From Xanthomonas sp. GPE 39 (GTDB lineage Bacteria > Pseudomonadota > Gammaproteobacteria > Xanthomonadales > Xanthomonadaceae), in contig NZ_JZHZ01000007.1 in NCBI RefSeq assembly GCF_000963005.1, positions 2,695,138 to 2,759,137 on the forward strand: a stretch of 64,000 nucleotides of DNA, written 5' to 3'. Every line of letters begins with the position of its first letter. The first letter of the stretch is position 1. This document shows positions 23,543 to 32,751 of this stretch, one piece after another. The notes beneath the pieces were generated by a model. The model did not search any database, was not told the DNA's origin, and was given only the letters and a program-made list of their open reading frames with translations. A program made the position numbers and the translations under genes.

Positions 23543-24796
23543 CTAGGCCGTGTCGAGGCGGCGCAAGGGCTGCCAGCGCAGATACGTGGCCGAGCGCCAC
23601 AGCCACTCCACCGGACCGAAGCGAAACCAACGCAGCCACACGTGCGACAACACCATCTGCAGTGCGAACAGCGCGCACGCAAACGGGATCTGCCAGGCAC
23701 GCGGCAGACGCTCGAAATAACCCAGCCCATAGCCATAGAAAAGCGTGGTGCATACCAGCGACTGCAACAGATAGTTGCTCAACGCCATTCGCCCGGCCGG
23801 CGCCAGCCACTGCAACGCTGGCACCGCGCGCAACAACCACGCCGCATACCCTAACGCCATGAGCCCACTGGCGACGTTGGCCATGGCGAACGCGCCACTC
23901 AAGCGCAGGTCCAACCGCGCCGGATCCATCCACGGCTCCAGCCAGAAACTCCACAGCATCAACGCCAACCCCAGCGGCAACACGCCACAACGCAGTACCG
24001 CCAGCAATCGCGCAAACCGCTGCGGCTGCGCGGCCAAACCGCTGCGCACGCACCAAGCGCCGAGCAGGAACATGCCGAAGATACTGGAAGCATTGAGCAG
24101 CAGCGCGCCAAGGGCATCGAGTAAATCACGTCCGCGCTGCACGGTGGCCTGAATATAGCTGCCATGACCGAACGCCTCGCGCTGCTGCGCCAAGGCTATC
24201 GCGCTGCGCTGCACGTGTTCGGCCATGTCGTGCCGCCACCGGACAGCGCCATGCGGGTCGGCCTGCGCCACCGATGCCATGGCACCGATCAGCAACCACA
24301 ACAACGGGGTAAACAGATAGACCACCAGCGCCATCCACGGCAACCAGGACGTGGGCGCCTCGCGGAACGCCAGCAGCATCACGGCCAGCAAGGCATAGCT
24401 GACCAAGATGTCGCCAGACCATAGCAAGAGCGCATGCAGCAAACCGATCAGCAGCAATGCCGCGCTACGACGCAAAAAAAAGCCCGTGAAGGAACCTCGC
24501 GCGGTTTCGGCGCGCTGCGCCATGACCGCAAACCCCATGCCGAACAACAACGAGAACAAGGTGTAGAACTTGCCTTGCACCAACACGTACACCAGCGCAT
24601 CGACAATACGATCCACACCGCGCAGTGCCGGGTCCAGCCCGCTCATTGCGGCATCCAGCGGACCAACGAAACCCTCGATGTTCATCAGCAAGATGCCCAG
24701 CAAGGCAAAGCCACGCAGCACGTCCAGGGCGACGATACGCTCGGCGGGCGCGATGGGCTGCAACACGGAAGCGGTGGGGGCGACCAAGGCGAGCAC
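23543..24796 (-). CDS. DUF418 family membrane protein
   Basis: The 417-residue protein has about ten membrane segments and starts with RIVALDVLRGFALLGILLMNIEGF, the N-terminal signature of the DUF418/YeiB family. The C-terminal DUF418 part contains GRMALSNYLLQSLVCTTLFYGYGLG. Members are related to heparan-alpha-glucosaminide N-acetyltransferase-like proteins, but no activity has been firmly shown. It sits between the ATL gene and a SlyD-type isomerase gene on the same strand without tight spacing. Confidence 0.9.
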   Translation of the reverse strand: MLALVAPTASVLQPIAPAERIVALDVLRGFALLGILLMNIEGFVGPLDAAMSGLDPALRGVDRIVDALVYVLVQGKFYTLFSLLFGMGFAVMAQRAETARGSFTGFFLRRSAALLLIGLLHALLLWSGDILVSYALLAVMLLAFREAPTSWLPWMALVVYLFTPLLWLLIGAMASVAQADPHGAVRWRHDMAEHVQRSAIALAQQREAFGHGSYIQATVQRGRDLLDALGALLLNASSIFGMFLLGAWCVRSGLAAQPQRFARLLAVLRCGVLPLGLALMLWSFWLEPWMDPARLDLRLSGAFAMANVASGLMALGYAAWLLRAVPALQWLAPAGRMALSNYLLQSLVCTTLFYGYGLGYFERLPRAWQIPFACALFALQMVLSHVWLRWFRFGPVEWLWRSATYLRWQPLRRLDTA

Positions 24797-24923
24797 CGGA
24801 CGGGAGAACGGTCATTATCCATCGTCGCGACAGGCCCGCGACGACACTGACAGCGCCGTGCACGCAGCGCACTGCGGCGACGGCCAACGGCACCGGATCA
24901 GCCGGTGCCGCGACGATCAGGAA

Positions 24924-25409
24924 TCAATGCTGGTGGTCGCCATCGGCCTCATCGTGCACGTGACCATGTTCGAGCTCTTGCGCGCTGGCCTCGCGCACTT
25001 CGAGGATTTCCACGTCGAAATGCAAATCCTTGCCCGCCATCGGATGGTTGAGGTCGACGTCGACAACGCTCATGCCCACCTTCTGGACGGTCACCGCGCG
25101 CGGGCCGAAGTTGGTCTGCAGGATCACCTGGCTACCCGGCTGCAACTTGGTCGCGCCGAAATGCTTCTTCGGTACGCGCTGGGTCAGGCCCTCGCGACGC
25201 TCGCCGTAAGCGTCCTTGGCCGCCACGTCCACGGCGAAGCTGTCGCCGGCCGTCTTGTCCAGCATCGCGCTCTCCAAACCCGGGATGATGTTGCCGTGCC
25301 CAACCAGGATCGCCAGGGGATCGCGGTCCCTGGAACTTTCGATCGGCGCCTGACCGACTTCCGAAACGGTGTAGTGGAAACGGACGATGCGGTCTTTTTC
25401 GATCTTCAT
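24924..25409 (-). CDS. SlyD-like FKBP-type peptidyl-prolyl isomerase
   Basis: The 161-residue protein contains the FKBP fold split by an IF chaperone domain: DRDPLAILVGHGNIIPGLESAML, then AYGERREGLTQRVPKKHF, and the closing NHPMAGKDLHFDVEILEV. The C-terminal tail is rich in His and acidic residues (HGHVHDEADGDHQH), similar to but shorter than the metal-binding tail of SlyD, which delivers nickel to hydrogenases in E. coli. No hydrogenase or nickel gene is nearby. ATG at 25409 is preferred over a GTG two codons upstream. Confidence 0.94.
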   Translation of the reverse strand: MKIEKDRIVRFHYTVSEVGQAPIESSRDRDPLAILVGHGNIIPGLESAMLDKTAGDSFAVDVAAKDAYGERREGLTQRVPKKHFGATKLQPGSQVILQTNFGPRAVTVQKVGMSVVDVDLNHPMAGKDLHFDVEILEVREASAQELEHGHVHDEADGDHQH

Positions 25410-25518
25410 GTGCACTCTGCGCTAGGTCTGCCGGGGCAGATGGAATGGGCGACTTGTCGGCCGCCGGGAGGGCCGCCATGATGGTGACCTTCTAAAGGTG
25501 GCGCATTATCCCGGCTCC

Positions 25519-26061
25519 ATGCACAACACGCCAGTTTCCACGCATGCACGCCGCGCGCTTCTCAGATGCGCTGTACTGCTGTGCGCGGGGGCGCTGGCCG
25601 CCTGCGGCCACCACGCTGCTCGTCAGACACGGCCGGCGCGGGTGGCGGTGCGCGACTGGCCGCAGGTCGTCCCGGCCAACCCAGACGCCGCCAACGCGGT
25701 GCTGATCCGCGCCCTGGGCCTGGTCGGCACGCCATACAGCTATGGTGGGAACACCCCAGAATCCGGCTTCGACTGTAGTGGGCTGGTTGCCTACGTTTAC
25801 CGCGACATGCTCGACCTGCGGTTGCCGCGGACCTCGCGCGAACTGGCCGCCGTCCAGGGGCCGAAGATCGACCCGCAACGCCTGAGCACCGGCGATCTGG
25901 TGTTCTTCGGCAGCGCAGGCAGCGTCAGCCACGTCGGCATCTACGTCGGAGAGGGCCGCTTCGTGCATGCTCCCAACACTGGTGGAACAGTGCGTTTGGA
26001 CTCACTCGACGGACCCTACTGGCGCGATCATTACACTGGTGCTAAACGGGTTTTGCACTAA
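25519..26061 (+). CDS. NlpC/P60 family cell-wall hydrolase, lipoprotein
   Basis: The 180-residue protein has a lipoprotein signal with lipobox LAAC (C29), so it should be anchored to a membrane facing the periplasm. The NlpC/P60 catalytic domain covers about 58-180, with the triad C86 (FDCSGL), H138 (SHVGIY) and H150 (FVHAPN). These enzymes cleave gamma-D-Glu to diamino acid bonds in peptidoglycan stem peptides, like E. coli MepS. The ATG at 25519 places the signal peptide correctly. It is divergent from the SlyD-like gene and followed 117 bases later by a second NlpC/P60 gene on the same strand. Confidence 0.94.
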   Translation: MHNTPVSTHARRALLRCAVLLCAGALAACGHHAARQTRPARVAVRDWPQVVPANPDAANAVLIRALGLVGTPYSYGGNTPESGFDCSGLVAYVYRDMLDLRLPRTSRELAAVQGPKIDPQRLSTGDLVFFGSAGSVSHVGIYVGEGRFVHAPNTGGTVRLDSLDGPYWRDHYTGAKRVLH

Positions 26062-26178
26062 AATGTGACGTTTATTACTTAAATTCCATTCACAATTACA
26101 AAAATTTAACTTTATTTAAACCTCTCCTTGCCTCATCCAGAGGATGATCGTCCATCTTTATGATTCTGTGATCCAAGC
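26062..26178 (+). promoter_or_regulatory. AT-rich spacer between the two NlpC/P60 genes
   Basis: These 117 bases are far richer in A and T than the surrounding coding sequence (for example 26079-26125), so the second hydrolase probably has its own promoter here. I could not settle on a single -35/-10 pair. Confidence 0.4.
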
Positions 26179-27030
26179 GTGACGATTGAAGCCCAGACCT
26201 GCACAGGCAAGATTGCTGTTCCCCATCGGACCGCGCTCCGCCTTTTCTGCACCGCCTCGCTCTGTCTCACGGCTCTCCCAGCCTTGGCGCAGTCCCCATC
26301 CACCGATACCGTCGTCCGGGAAGTGATCGCGCCCTTCGCTCCCAATCCGATACCAGCCGCAACTGTCTCCATTGCAGTCACTGCTACTGGTAACGTACAC
26401 CAGACAACGACTGCGACCATCGCCGCCAAGCCGACACCGACAGTGACACCGCAGGCAGCAGCTCCAGCACGCAGCAAGGCCGACATCGCCGCCACCGCCA
26501 CTCTGGCCGCCCTGCTGCCGCACTTGGCCGGCAACGACACTATCCCGCTCATGGATCGCTCGGCGATGTTCGCCGGTGACATCAGCCGTCTGTTGGCCAA
26601 CTACGATATCTCCCAACCGACCCTGCATGAAGGCGTCGTTCCGGGCGGCGACAAGGTGCAATCGGTACTCAAGCGCGCCATGGCGCTGCTGGGTACGCCT
26701 TACCGCTGGGGCGGCGAGGATACCGAAGGCTTCGATTGCAGTGGCCTGATCGGTTACGTATTCCGTACCGCGCTGGGCATCGAACTGCCCCGCGTGTCGC
26801 GCGAGATGGCGCACGAGGCCAATGCCGAATTGATCAAGGACCGCGACGCACTGGCACCGGGCGATTTGGTGTTTTTCGGTCGCAAGGGCCGGGTTGACCA
26901 TGTCGGCCTGTACGTCGGCGAAGGCCGCTTCCTGCATGCCCCGAGCCGTGGCAAAGATGTGCGCGTGGATACCCTCAGCTCGGGGTACTGGAGCGCCAAG
27001 TTCATGCAGGCACGACGCGTGGCGATGTAA
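26179..27030 (+). CDS. NlpC/P60 family cell-wall hydrolase, secreted
   Basis: The 283-residue protein has an N-terminal signal peptide (about 18-38, ending ALAQS) without a lipobox, a Thr/Ala/Pro-rich linker (about 40-100), and a C-terminal NlpC/P60 domain with C187 (FDCSGL), H241 (DHVGLY) and H253 (FLHAPS). It is expected to cleave peptidoglycan stem peptides in the periplasm. The catalytic domain closely parallels that of the upstream gene, so the two look like paralogues with different anchoring. The start is a GTG; ATG codons just upstream are out of frame. A strong terminator follows. Confidence 0.92.
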   Translation: MTIEAQTCTGKIAVPHRTALRLFCTASLCLTALPALAQSPSTDTVVREVIAPFAPNPIPAATVSIAVTATGNVHQTTTATIAAKPTPTVTPQAAAPARSKADIAATATLAALLPHLAGNDTIPLMDRSAMFAGDISRLLANYDISQPTLHEGVVPGGDKVQSVLKRAMALLGTPYRWGGEDTEGFDCSGLIGYVFRTALGIELPRVSREMAHEANAELIKDRDALAPGDLVFFGRKGRVDHVGLYVGEGRFLHAPSRGKDVRVDTLSSGYWSAKFMQARRVAM

Positions 27031-27053
27031 GCCCCAGCACATTCTGGTAGACG

Positions 27054-27081
27054 AAAAGCCGCTGGATACAGCGGCTTTTTT
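27054..27081 (+). terminator. Rho-independent terminator after the second NlpC/P60 gene
   Basis: A perfect 11-bp stem (27054-27064 with 27069-27079) with a four-base loop ends in a run of six T. It starts 24 bases after the stop codon. Confidence 0.92.
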
Positions 27082-27356
27082 CGTTATCGCAGCGCCAGCA
27101 ACATCAGGAACCGGCCACGCGCGCAGGCCGACGTTGAGTCACTAACAAAACGACTGCGTCACCGCCGGACGGGCGCGGGCAGTGCTCGGAATCCTCACGT
27201 ACCCCATCACGGCGGTTGCTGCGCGCTGTCCCCACCCTGCCGACAGCGAGTGGCGACGTTTTACCAGCCACTCTTCACGCTCCGGTCTAACGCCACACGG
27301 AGAAACCCTTGGAATTGTCCCGCTGCAATGGATGCAGCAGCGACACTGCCAGAACC
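27082..27356. other. Intergenic sequence without a recognisable gene
   Basis: Together with the terminator, this forms a 326-base gap between the hydrolase and the convergent thioesterase gene. Short open frames on both strands show no start signal or family resemblance. Confidence 0.5.
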
Positions 27357-27836
27357 TCAGCTCTGGTAATGAGCGATGGTGTCCTCGATGCCTTTGCTCA
27401 ACTCCATCACCTTCTGGGCGTACTCGGCCAGACGATGATCTTCCGGCGTGTCTGGGTGCCAGGACGGCACTGGGATCGGTTTTCCTTCCACGCCGTCCAG
27501 AGCCACGAACACGATGATGCAATGGGTACACAACCGCGCTTCGCCGCCCATCGGATCGCGAGCGCGCACTTCAATCGCGAAATGCATGCTGGTGGTACCG
27601 GTATAAACCAGCTTGGCGCTCACCATGACCATGTCGCTGATCCGGATCGGTGAGACGAAGCGGATACCGCCTACCGCCACAGTCACGCTGTAGTGCCCGC
27701 TCCAGCCAACCGCAGCGGCGTAGCCGACCTGATCGATCCACTTCATCACCACCCCGCCATGGACCTTACCGCCGTAGTTGACGTCGATCGGCTCGGCCAG
27801 AAAACGAAACGTCAGGTCGCGTTGCGTGCCGCTCAT
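27357..27836 (-). CDS. YciA-like acyl-CoA thioesterase
   Basis: The 159-residue hotdog-fold protein shows the acyl-CoA thioesterase features NYGGKVHGGVVMKWIDQVGYAAA (about 20-42) and a C-terminal strand with CTHCIIVFVALDGV. Members hydrolyse acyl-CoA of varied chain lengths in the cytoplasm. The ATG at 27836 has GGAGG upstream and begins close to the conserved region; an earlier ATG adds 18 unrelated residues. Confidence 0.92.
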   Translation of the reverse strand: MSGTQRDLTFRFLAEPIDVNYGGKVHGGVVMKWIDQVGYAAAVGWSGHYSVTVAVGGIRFVSPIRISDMVMVSAKLVYTGTTSMHFAIEVRARDPMGGEARLCTHCIIVFVALDGVEGKPIPVPSWHPDTPEDHRLAEYAQKVMELSKGIEDTIAHYQS

Positions 27837-28035
27837 CGGACCTCCATGAATGAAAAGGAGTCCGCAGTCTGCCATGGGCTGATGCTGCAATGCGAGAGTG
27901 CGCCACAGCGGCGATCGACAACAGCAAATAGCAAGTTGTCCAGCGCGATGCGCGATTACGCCGACCCGACTGTTCGCGCGTGCGCGAATGCACCGCCACG
28001 GAAAATACCGCTGCCGTCAGCGCAGCACCTGACAT

Positions 28036-29367
28036 TCACTGCGATGTGCCGCCAGGCGACGACTCCAAACCGACGTTGCTGGAAGCGGCTTCGTACACCT
28101 GACGATCGAGCAGGCCAGTTTCCTTGGCGACCAGCACCGGCACCAGCATCTGCCCGGTCACGTTGGTCATGGTCCGCATCATGTCCAGCACGCGGTCGAT
28201 CGCGTACAAATAACCGATCACCTCCAGCGGCAGATTGGCTGCACTCAGCACAACGGTGGCCATCACCACGGCGGTACCAGGCACGCCGGCAGTACCGAAG
28301 CTGCCCAGCACCGAGGCAATCAGCACCACGAAATACTGATTGGCCGTCAACGGCACCCCCGTGTACTGCGCGATGAACACCGCGCACAGCGCTGGGAAAA
28401 TCGCGCCGCAGCCATCCATCTTGATGCTTGCGCCCAGCGGCACCGCGAACGCGGCATAGTCCTTGTTGACGCCCAGATTGTGGGTGATCGAACGCAACGC
28501 CACCGGCATGGCGGCAAAGCTGGAGGAACTGACGAAGGCGACTTGCATCCCGGGCGCAGCACCGCGAAAGAACTTCCACGGATTGAGCCCGTGCGCCAAC
28601 AGCAGACAGCTATACACCACCACGATGTGGAGTGCGCAGGCCAGATACAGCGCCAACACGAAATGACCAAACGGCAGCAGTTTCTGGAAACCATAGCCTC
28701 CGACCAGCCCAGCGATCAGGCCGAAGGTGCCCAGCGGGGTCATCTCCAGCACAAGACGCGTGACCTGGATCATGATCTCGCTCATTTGCGTACAGAGCTT
28801 GCGCGCCTCGGCCACGCGGGCACCGAGTTTGACCATCGCAAAACCAAGCAATGCGGCGAAAAAGATGACCGGCAGGATCGAGCCACGTCCGGCCACCAGC
28901 ACGCTTTCCCCAGCGGCATTGATGTGAGCACCGATGCCAGTCAGCGCATAGAACGGATTGGATGGCACCACATCCAGCAGCACCTGCATCGGGCTGGGCA
29001 CATCGTGCGGCGCCCAGGCGCTGTCCACCCGTAAGCCGAGGTGACCGGCGCCAGGCTGCAGCAACGTGCCCACGGTCAGGCCAACGCCCACCGCCAAGGC
29101 CGCAGTAACGATAAACCACAGGAAGGTGCGCCCACCCAGCTTGGCAACCGACTGCTGCCCATGCAGCGACGCGATTGCGTTGATGACCGCAAAAAACACC
29201 AATGGCACCGCAATCATCTTGATCAAGGTGACGTAAAGATCACCCAGCGGCTTGAACCATGTCTCCGCAGCCGGGCCCAGTGCCCAGCCGGCCAACGCGC
29301 CCAGCACGAAACCGGCCAACACACGCTGCCAGAATGGGATGCGTAACCAGGCCGTCACCAATCTCAT
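28036..29367 (-). CDS. Dicarboxylate/amino acid:cation symporter (DAACS family)
   Basis: The 443-residue inner-membrane protein has the DAACS/GltP layout: about eight helices and two hairpins. Signatures are LYVTLIKMIAVPLVFFAVINAIASL near the start, FVSSSSFAAMPVALRSI, the serine-rich HP1 region, and DGCGAIFPALCAVFIAQ with GTAGVPGTAVVMATVVL. It would import glutamate, aspartate or C4-dicarboxylates with Na+ or H+. The exact substrate is not readable. I used the ATG at 29367, just before the first amphipathic segment. It is divergent from tilS. Confidence 0.93.
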   Translation of the reverse strand: MRLVTAWLRIPFWQRVLAGFVLGALAGWALGPAAETWFKPLGDLYVTLIKMIAVPLVFFAVINAIASLHGQQSVAKLGGRTFLWFIVTAALAVGVGLTVGTLLQPGAGHLGLRVDSAWAPHDVPSPMQVLLDVVPSNPFYALTGIGAHINAAGESVLVAGRGSILPVIFFAALLGFAMVKLGARVAEARKLCTQMSEIMIQVTRLVLEMTPLGTFGLIAGLVGGYGFQKLLPFGHFVLALYLACALHIVVVYSCLLLAHGLNPWKFFRGAAPGMQVAFVSSSSFAAMPVALRSITHNLGVNKDYAAFAVPLGASIKMDGCGAIFPALCAVFIAQYTGVPLTANQYFVVLIASVLGSFGTAGVPGTAVVMATVVLSAANLPLEVIGYLYAIDRVLDMMRTMTNVTGQMLVPVLVAKETGLLDRQVYEAASSNVGLESSPGGTSQ

Positions 29368-29560
29368 TGACGCTATCCAGAGAGTTCTACGATTTCTCAC
29401 CATAGCGCACCTCGGCGCTGCCGACGATGGCATGGCTTGAACACAACTCGCCCTGACGGCATCAGCACGACTGGAAGCGTGCGCCCCAGCACCATTTTAG
29501 CCGTGCCTCCATCCGCACAACGCACTTCGCCGCACGCTCGCTTGCGTCTACAGTGGCGCG

Positions 29561-30895
29561 ATGAGTTCGCGTATACCCACCCCACCGCTATCCGCCCTCG
29601 CCGACGCCTTACCCAATCCAGCGCCAGCGTCGGTGCTGCTCGGTTTCAGTGGCGGCCTGGATTCGACGGTCCTACTGCACGCCTTGGCGCAACAACCACA
29701 CTATCGCCAGCGCGGCCTACGCGCCGTGCACGTGCATCATGGCCTGCACCCCGATGCCGACGCCTGGGCGATGCACTGCCAACAGATCAGCGCGGCTCTG
29801 GAAGTACCACTGCAGGTACTCCGCGTAGACGTGCCACGCAATCGCGGCGATGGCCTGGAAGCGGCGGCACGGCAGGTACGACGCGCGGCGTTTGCTCAGG
29901 TGATGGCGCATGGCGAATGGCTGGCACTGGCGCAGCATCGCGACGACCAGGCCGAAACCTTCCTACTGCGCGCACTGCGTGCCTCCGGCCCGGACGGCCT
30001 GACCGCGATGCAGCCGCTGTCCGATTTCGCCAACGGCAAACTGTGGCGACCGTTGCTGACACTGCCGCGTAGCGCGCTGCACGCCTACGCGCAACAGCAC
30101 GCGCTGCACTGGATCGACGATCCCAGCAATGCCGATCCCGGCTTCGACCGCAATTTCTTGCGCCTGCGGGTGCTGCCATTGCTACGCCAGCGTTGGCCGC
30201 ATGCCGACGCCGCACTCGCCCGCAGCGCACAGCTGTGCGCTGAAACCGTGACCCTGCTGGATGCGGACGATCAGGCAACGTTGGACGCATGGCGGTACAC
30301 GCCAGGCACCGCGCTGCCACTACCACCACTACGCGCGCTCCCCAGCGCACGCCGCGCACGCGTGCTGCGGCGCTGGATCAGTGACGCAGGCCTGCCGCCA
30401 CTGCCAGCGACGGGCCTGACGGCAATCGAACGCACGCTGCTGCATCCCCGTGCCGACGCCGCCGCCGAATTCGCCTGGCATGGCGCCCGCGTGCGCAGTT
30501 GGCGCGAAGCGCTGTATGCCGAATGGGATCCACCCGCATGGCCTGCCGACTGGCAAACCCACTGGGACGGACGCGCGCCGCTATGCCTGCCCGATGGCCG
30601 CCAGTTACGCTTACAGGCCACCGCGCCACTCGGCTTCGCCACACCACTATTGGTACGACAACGCCGCGGCGGCGAGCGCCTGCAGTTGCCCGGGCGCCAC
30701 CATTCGCAGGCACTCAAACATCTGCTGCAAGCTCAGGCGGTGCCGCCGTGGCAGCGCACGCGCTTACCCCTGCTGTTCGACGCAGAACAACTGCTGGCGG
30801 CAGGCCCGGCATTGCTCGCCGCGCCACTACACGCCTGGCTGCAGGCGCGTGACGCACGCCTGGTGCTGGACGACCACGCGGCCGCCGCACATTGA
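29561..30895 (+). CDS. tilS: tRNA(Ile)-lysidine synthase
   Basis: TilS converts C34 of tRNA-Ile2 to lysidine so it reads AUA. The 444-residue protein has the N-type ATP pyrophosphatase PP-loop SGGLDST (30-36), the motifs [12 protein letters not shown] and [17 protein letters not shown], and C-terminal TilS substrate-binding domains ([23 protein letters not shown]). Length matches the family. It is followed 31 bases later by xseB and then ispA on the same strand. Confidence 0.97.
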   Translation: MSSRIPTPPLSALADALPNPAPASVLLGFSGGLDSTVLLHALAQQPHYRQRGLRAVHVHHGLHPDADAWAMHCQQISAALEVPLQVLRVDVPRNRGDGLEAAARQVRRAAFAQVMAHGEWLALAQHRDDQAETFLLRALRASGPDGLTAMQPLSDFANGKLWRPLLTLPRSALHAYAQQHALHWIDDPSNADPGFDRNFLRLRVLPLLRQRWPHADAALARSAQLCAETVTLLDADDQATLDAWRYTPGTALPLPPLRALPSARRARVLRRWISDAGLPPLPATGLTAIERTLLHPRADAAAEFAWHGARVRSWREALYAEWDPPAWPADWQTHWDGRAPLCLPDGRQLRLQATAPLGFATPLLVRQRRGGERLQLPGRHHSQALKHLLQAQAVPPWQRTRLPLLFDAEQLLAAGPALLAAPLHAWLQARDARLVLDDHAAAAH

Positions 30896-30926
30896 CCGTG
30901 TCCCCGGCGCCGCGCACACTTTCGCG

Positions 30927-31193
30927 ATGCCCAAGAAGCCACAACACGACGATGCCTCCCCGATCGCCCGCTTCGAGCAATCGCTCGAAGAACTGGAAGT
31001 GCTGGTCGAGAAGATGGAAGCAGGCGACCTGAGTCTGGAACAATCGCTCAGCGCCTACGAACGCGGCGTCGGCCTGTACCGACAATGCCAGCAGGCCCTG
31101 GAACAGGCCGAGCTACGTGTGCGCCTGCTCAGCGACCCAGAGCAACCCGACCGCGCCGAACCGTTCGATCCCACCCCACTCCATGGCGGCTGA
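30927..31193 (+). CDS. xseB: Exodeoxyribonuclease VII small subunit
   Basis: XseB is the small subunit of exonuclease VII, a single-strand DNA exonuclease. The 88-residue protein has the conserved [35 protein letters not shown] (13-47) followed by a short coiled-coil stretch. The large subunit gene xseA is not in the window. Its end overlaps the ispA start by 11 bases, suggesting coupling. Confidence 0.97.
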   Translation: MPKKPQHDDASPIARFEQSLEELEVLVEKMEAGDLSLEQSLSAYERGVGLYRQCQQALEQAELRVRLLSDPEQPDRAEPFDPTPLHGG

Positions 31194-32064
31194 CGCCCTC
31201 TTCGCACGCTGGCGGCAACGGGTTGAAGCTGGCCTGGATGCACACCTGCCTGCAACCGCACAGGCACCACAACGCCTGCACGCAGCGATGCGCCACGCCA
31301 CGCTCGGCGGCGGCAAGCGCATGCGTCCGCTGCTGGTCTACGCCAGCGGTGCCCTGTTCGGCAGCGACGCGGCGCACCTGGATGCGCCGGCGTTGGCGGT
31401 GGAACTGATCCATGCCTACTCGCTGGTCCACGACGATCTACCCGCCATGGACGACGATGCACTGCGACGTGGCCAGCCCACCGTGCATATCGCCTTCGAC
31501 GAGGCCACCGCGATCCTCGCCGGAGATGCGCTACAAAGCCTGGCGTTCGAACTGCTGGCCAAGGCCGATGGCGCCGATGCGGCGCTGCGCGTGCAGTGGT
31601 TGCAGACCCTGGCCGAGGCCGCCGGTGCGGCCGGCATGTGCGGCGGCCAGGCCCTGGACATCGACGCCACCGGCAGTGTGCAACCACTGGCGGATCTGCA
31701 GCGCATGCACGCCTTGAAGACCGGTGCCCTGATCCGCGCTAGCGTGCGTCTGGGCGCATTGGGCGGCGGCGCCGACCGCGCCGCATTGGACCACCTGGAT
31801 GCCTTCGCCAGCGCCCTGGGCCTGGCGTTCCAGATCCGCGACGATATCCTCGACGTGGAAGCCAGCTCCGAACAACTCGGCAAGACCGCCGGGAAAGACG
31901 CGACCCAGGCCAAATCGACCTACCCGGCGCTGCTGGGCATGGACGGGGCCAAGGCCAAGCTCGCCGAACTGGCGCACACCATGCGCGATGGTCTACACGG
32001 TTATGGCGCGCACGCCGACCCACTGGCGACACTGGCGAAGTTGGCGGTGGATCGCGCGCACTGA
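31183..32064 (+). CDS. ispA: Farnesyl diphosphate synthase (polyprenyl synthetase)
   Basis: IspA condenses isopentenyl diphosphate with allylic diphosphates to farnesyl diphosphate, feeding quinones and undecaprenyl lipid. The 293-residue protein has [12 protein letters not shown] (42-53), the first aspartate-rich motif DDLPAMD (84-90) and the second DDILD (220-224). The order xseB-ispA is common, usually followed by dxs; here no dxs follows and a terminator with a convergent gene closes the unit. Confidence 0.97.
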   Translation: MAADALFARWRQRVEAGLDAHLPATAQAPQRLHAAMRHATLGGGKRMRPLLVYASGALFGSDAAHLDAPALAVELIHAYSLVHDDLPAMDDDALRRGQPTVHIAFDEATAILAGDALQSLAFELLAKADGADAALRVQWLQTLAEAAGAAGMCGGQALDIDATGSVQPLADLQRMHALKTGALIRASVRLGALGGGADRAALDHLDAFASALGLAFQIRDDILDVEASSEQLGKTAGKDATQAKSTYPALLGMDGAKAKLAELAHTMRDGLHGYGAHADPLATLAKLAVDRAH

Positions 32065-32207
32065 CTCAGCTGCGCCGTCCCGTGCTCGGCAGCCTGCACG
32101 CGCACGACAAAACGCAAGCATCGATACGGCCATGCAGGATGCACCGCTGCTCCAGGCACGTCGATACACAAGCCAGCCGACCTCATCCATCTTTGCTGAA
32201 GGCAACA

Positions 32208-32235
32208 AAAAGGCCCGTCGAACGCCGGGCCTTTT
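32208..32235. terminator. Bidirectional terminator between ispA and DUF4870 gene
   Basis: A perfect 10-bp stem (32208-32217 with 32226-32235) with an eight-base loop has T on the plus-strand exit side and T on the minus-strand exit side, so it can stop transcripts from both convergent genes. Confidence 0.85.
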
Positions 32236-32256
32236 CGCGAGCGCAGACATTGCGCG

Positions 32257-32637
32257 TTACTTGATCAACCGCAGCGCGAAGGGATAACGATAAGCGACGC
32301 CCTCGTAGGCCTTGATGGCGGCGAGGATGCAAAACACCAGATTCAGCGCCCACAGGATCTTCATGCCCACAATGCCGATCAAAATGATGATGAGCACGCT
32401 GCAGATCAGGTAACCGATGGCGATGGTGATCTGAAAATTCAACGCTTCCTTGGCTTGGTCGTTGAGAAACACCTTGCTCGGGTTGTCCTTATAAATCAAC
32501 CAGACGATCAGCGGGACGACGAAGCTGAAGAAGATGCCAGACAGATGGATCATCAAGGCGATGGGGCGATCCTCCTGCGAGCCTGACGAACTCGGTGGCG
32601 GCGGTGGCGGAGCGGTGATGTTGTCGAATTCGTTCAT
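32257..32637 (-). CDS. DUF4870 (Tic20-like) membrane protein
   Basis: The 126-residue protein has a Pro/Ser-rich N-terminal tail (APPPPPPSSS) and three to four membrane segments, with the family motif FLNDQAKEALNFQITIAIGYLI. DUF4870 proteins have no established function. It is preceded by a short tandem repeat (32670-32693) in its upstream region. Confidence 0.9.
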   Translation of the reverse strand: MNEFDNITAPPPPPPSSSGSQEDRPIALMIHLSGIFFSFVVPLIVWLIYKDNPSKVFLNDQAKEALNFQITIAIGYLICSVLIIILIGIVGMKILWALNLVFCILAAIKAYEGVAYRYPFALRLIK

Positions 32638-32669
32638 CGGTCTTCATTTCCGTCGGTTGTGAAGCGGAC

Positions 32670-32693
32670 AAAACACCAAAACACCAAAACGCC
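32670..32693. repeat. Three tandem copies of an 8-bp unit
   Basis: The unit AAAACACC occurs twice perfectly (32670-32677 and 32678-32685) and once as AAAACGCC (32686-32693). It lies 33-56 bases upstream of the DUF4870 start, where a promoter would be expected. Confidence 0.85.
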
Positions 32694-32751
32694 ACTCTCG
32701 GCGGCGGCAAGCCCGTCGAGGCATGTCTGGAATGCCGAGAATACATCGCGA

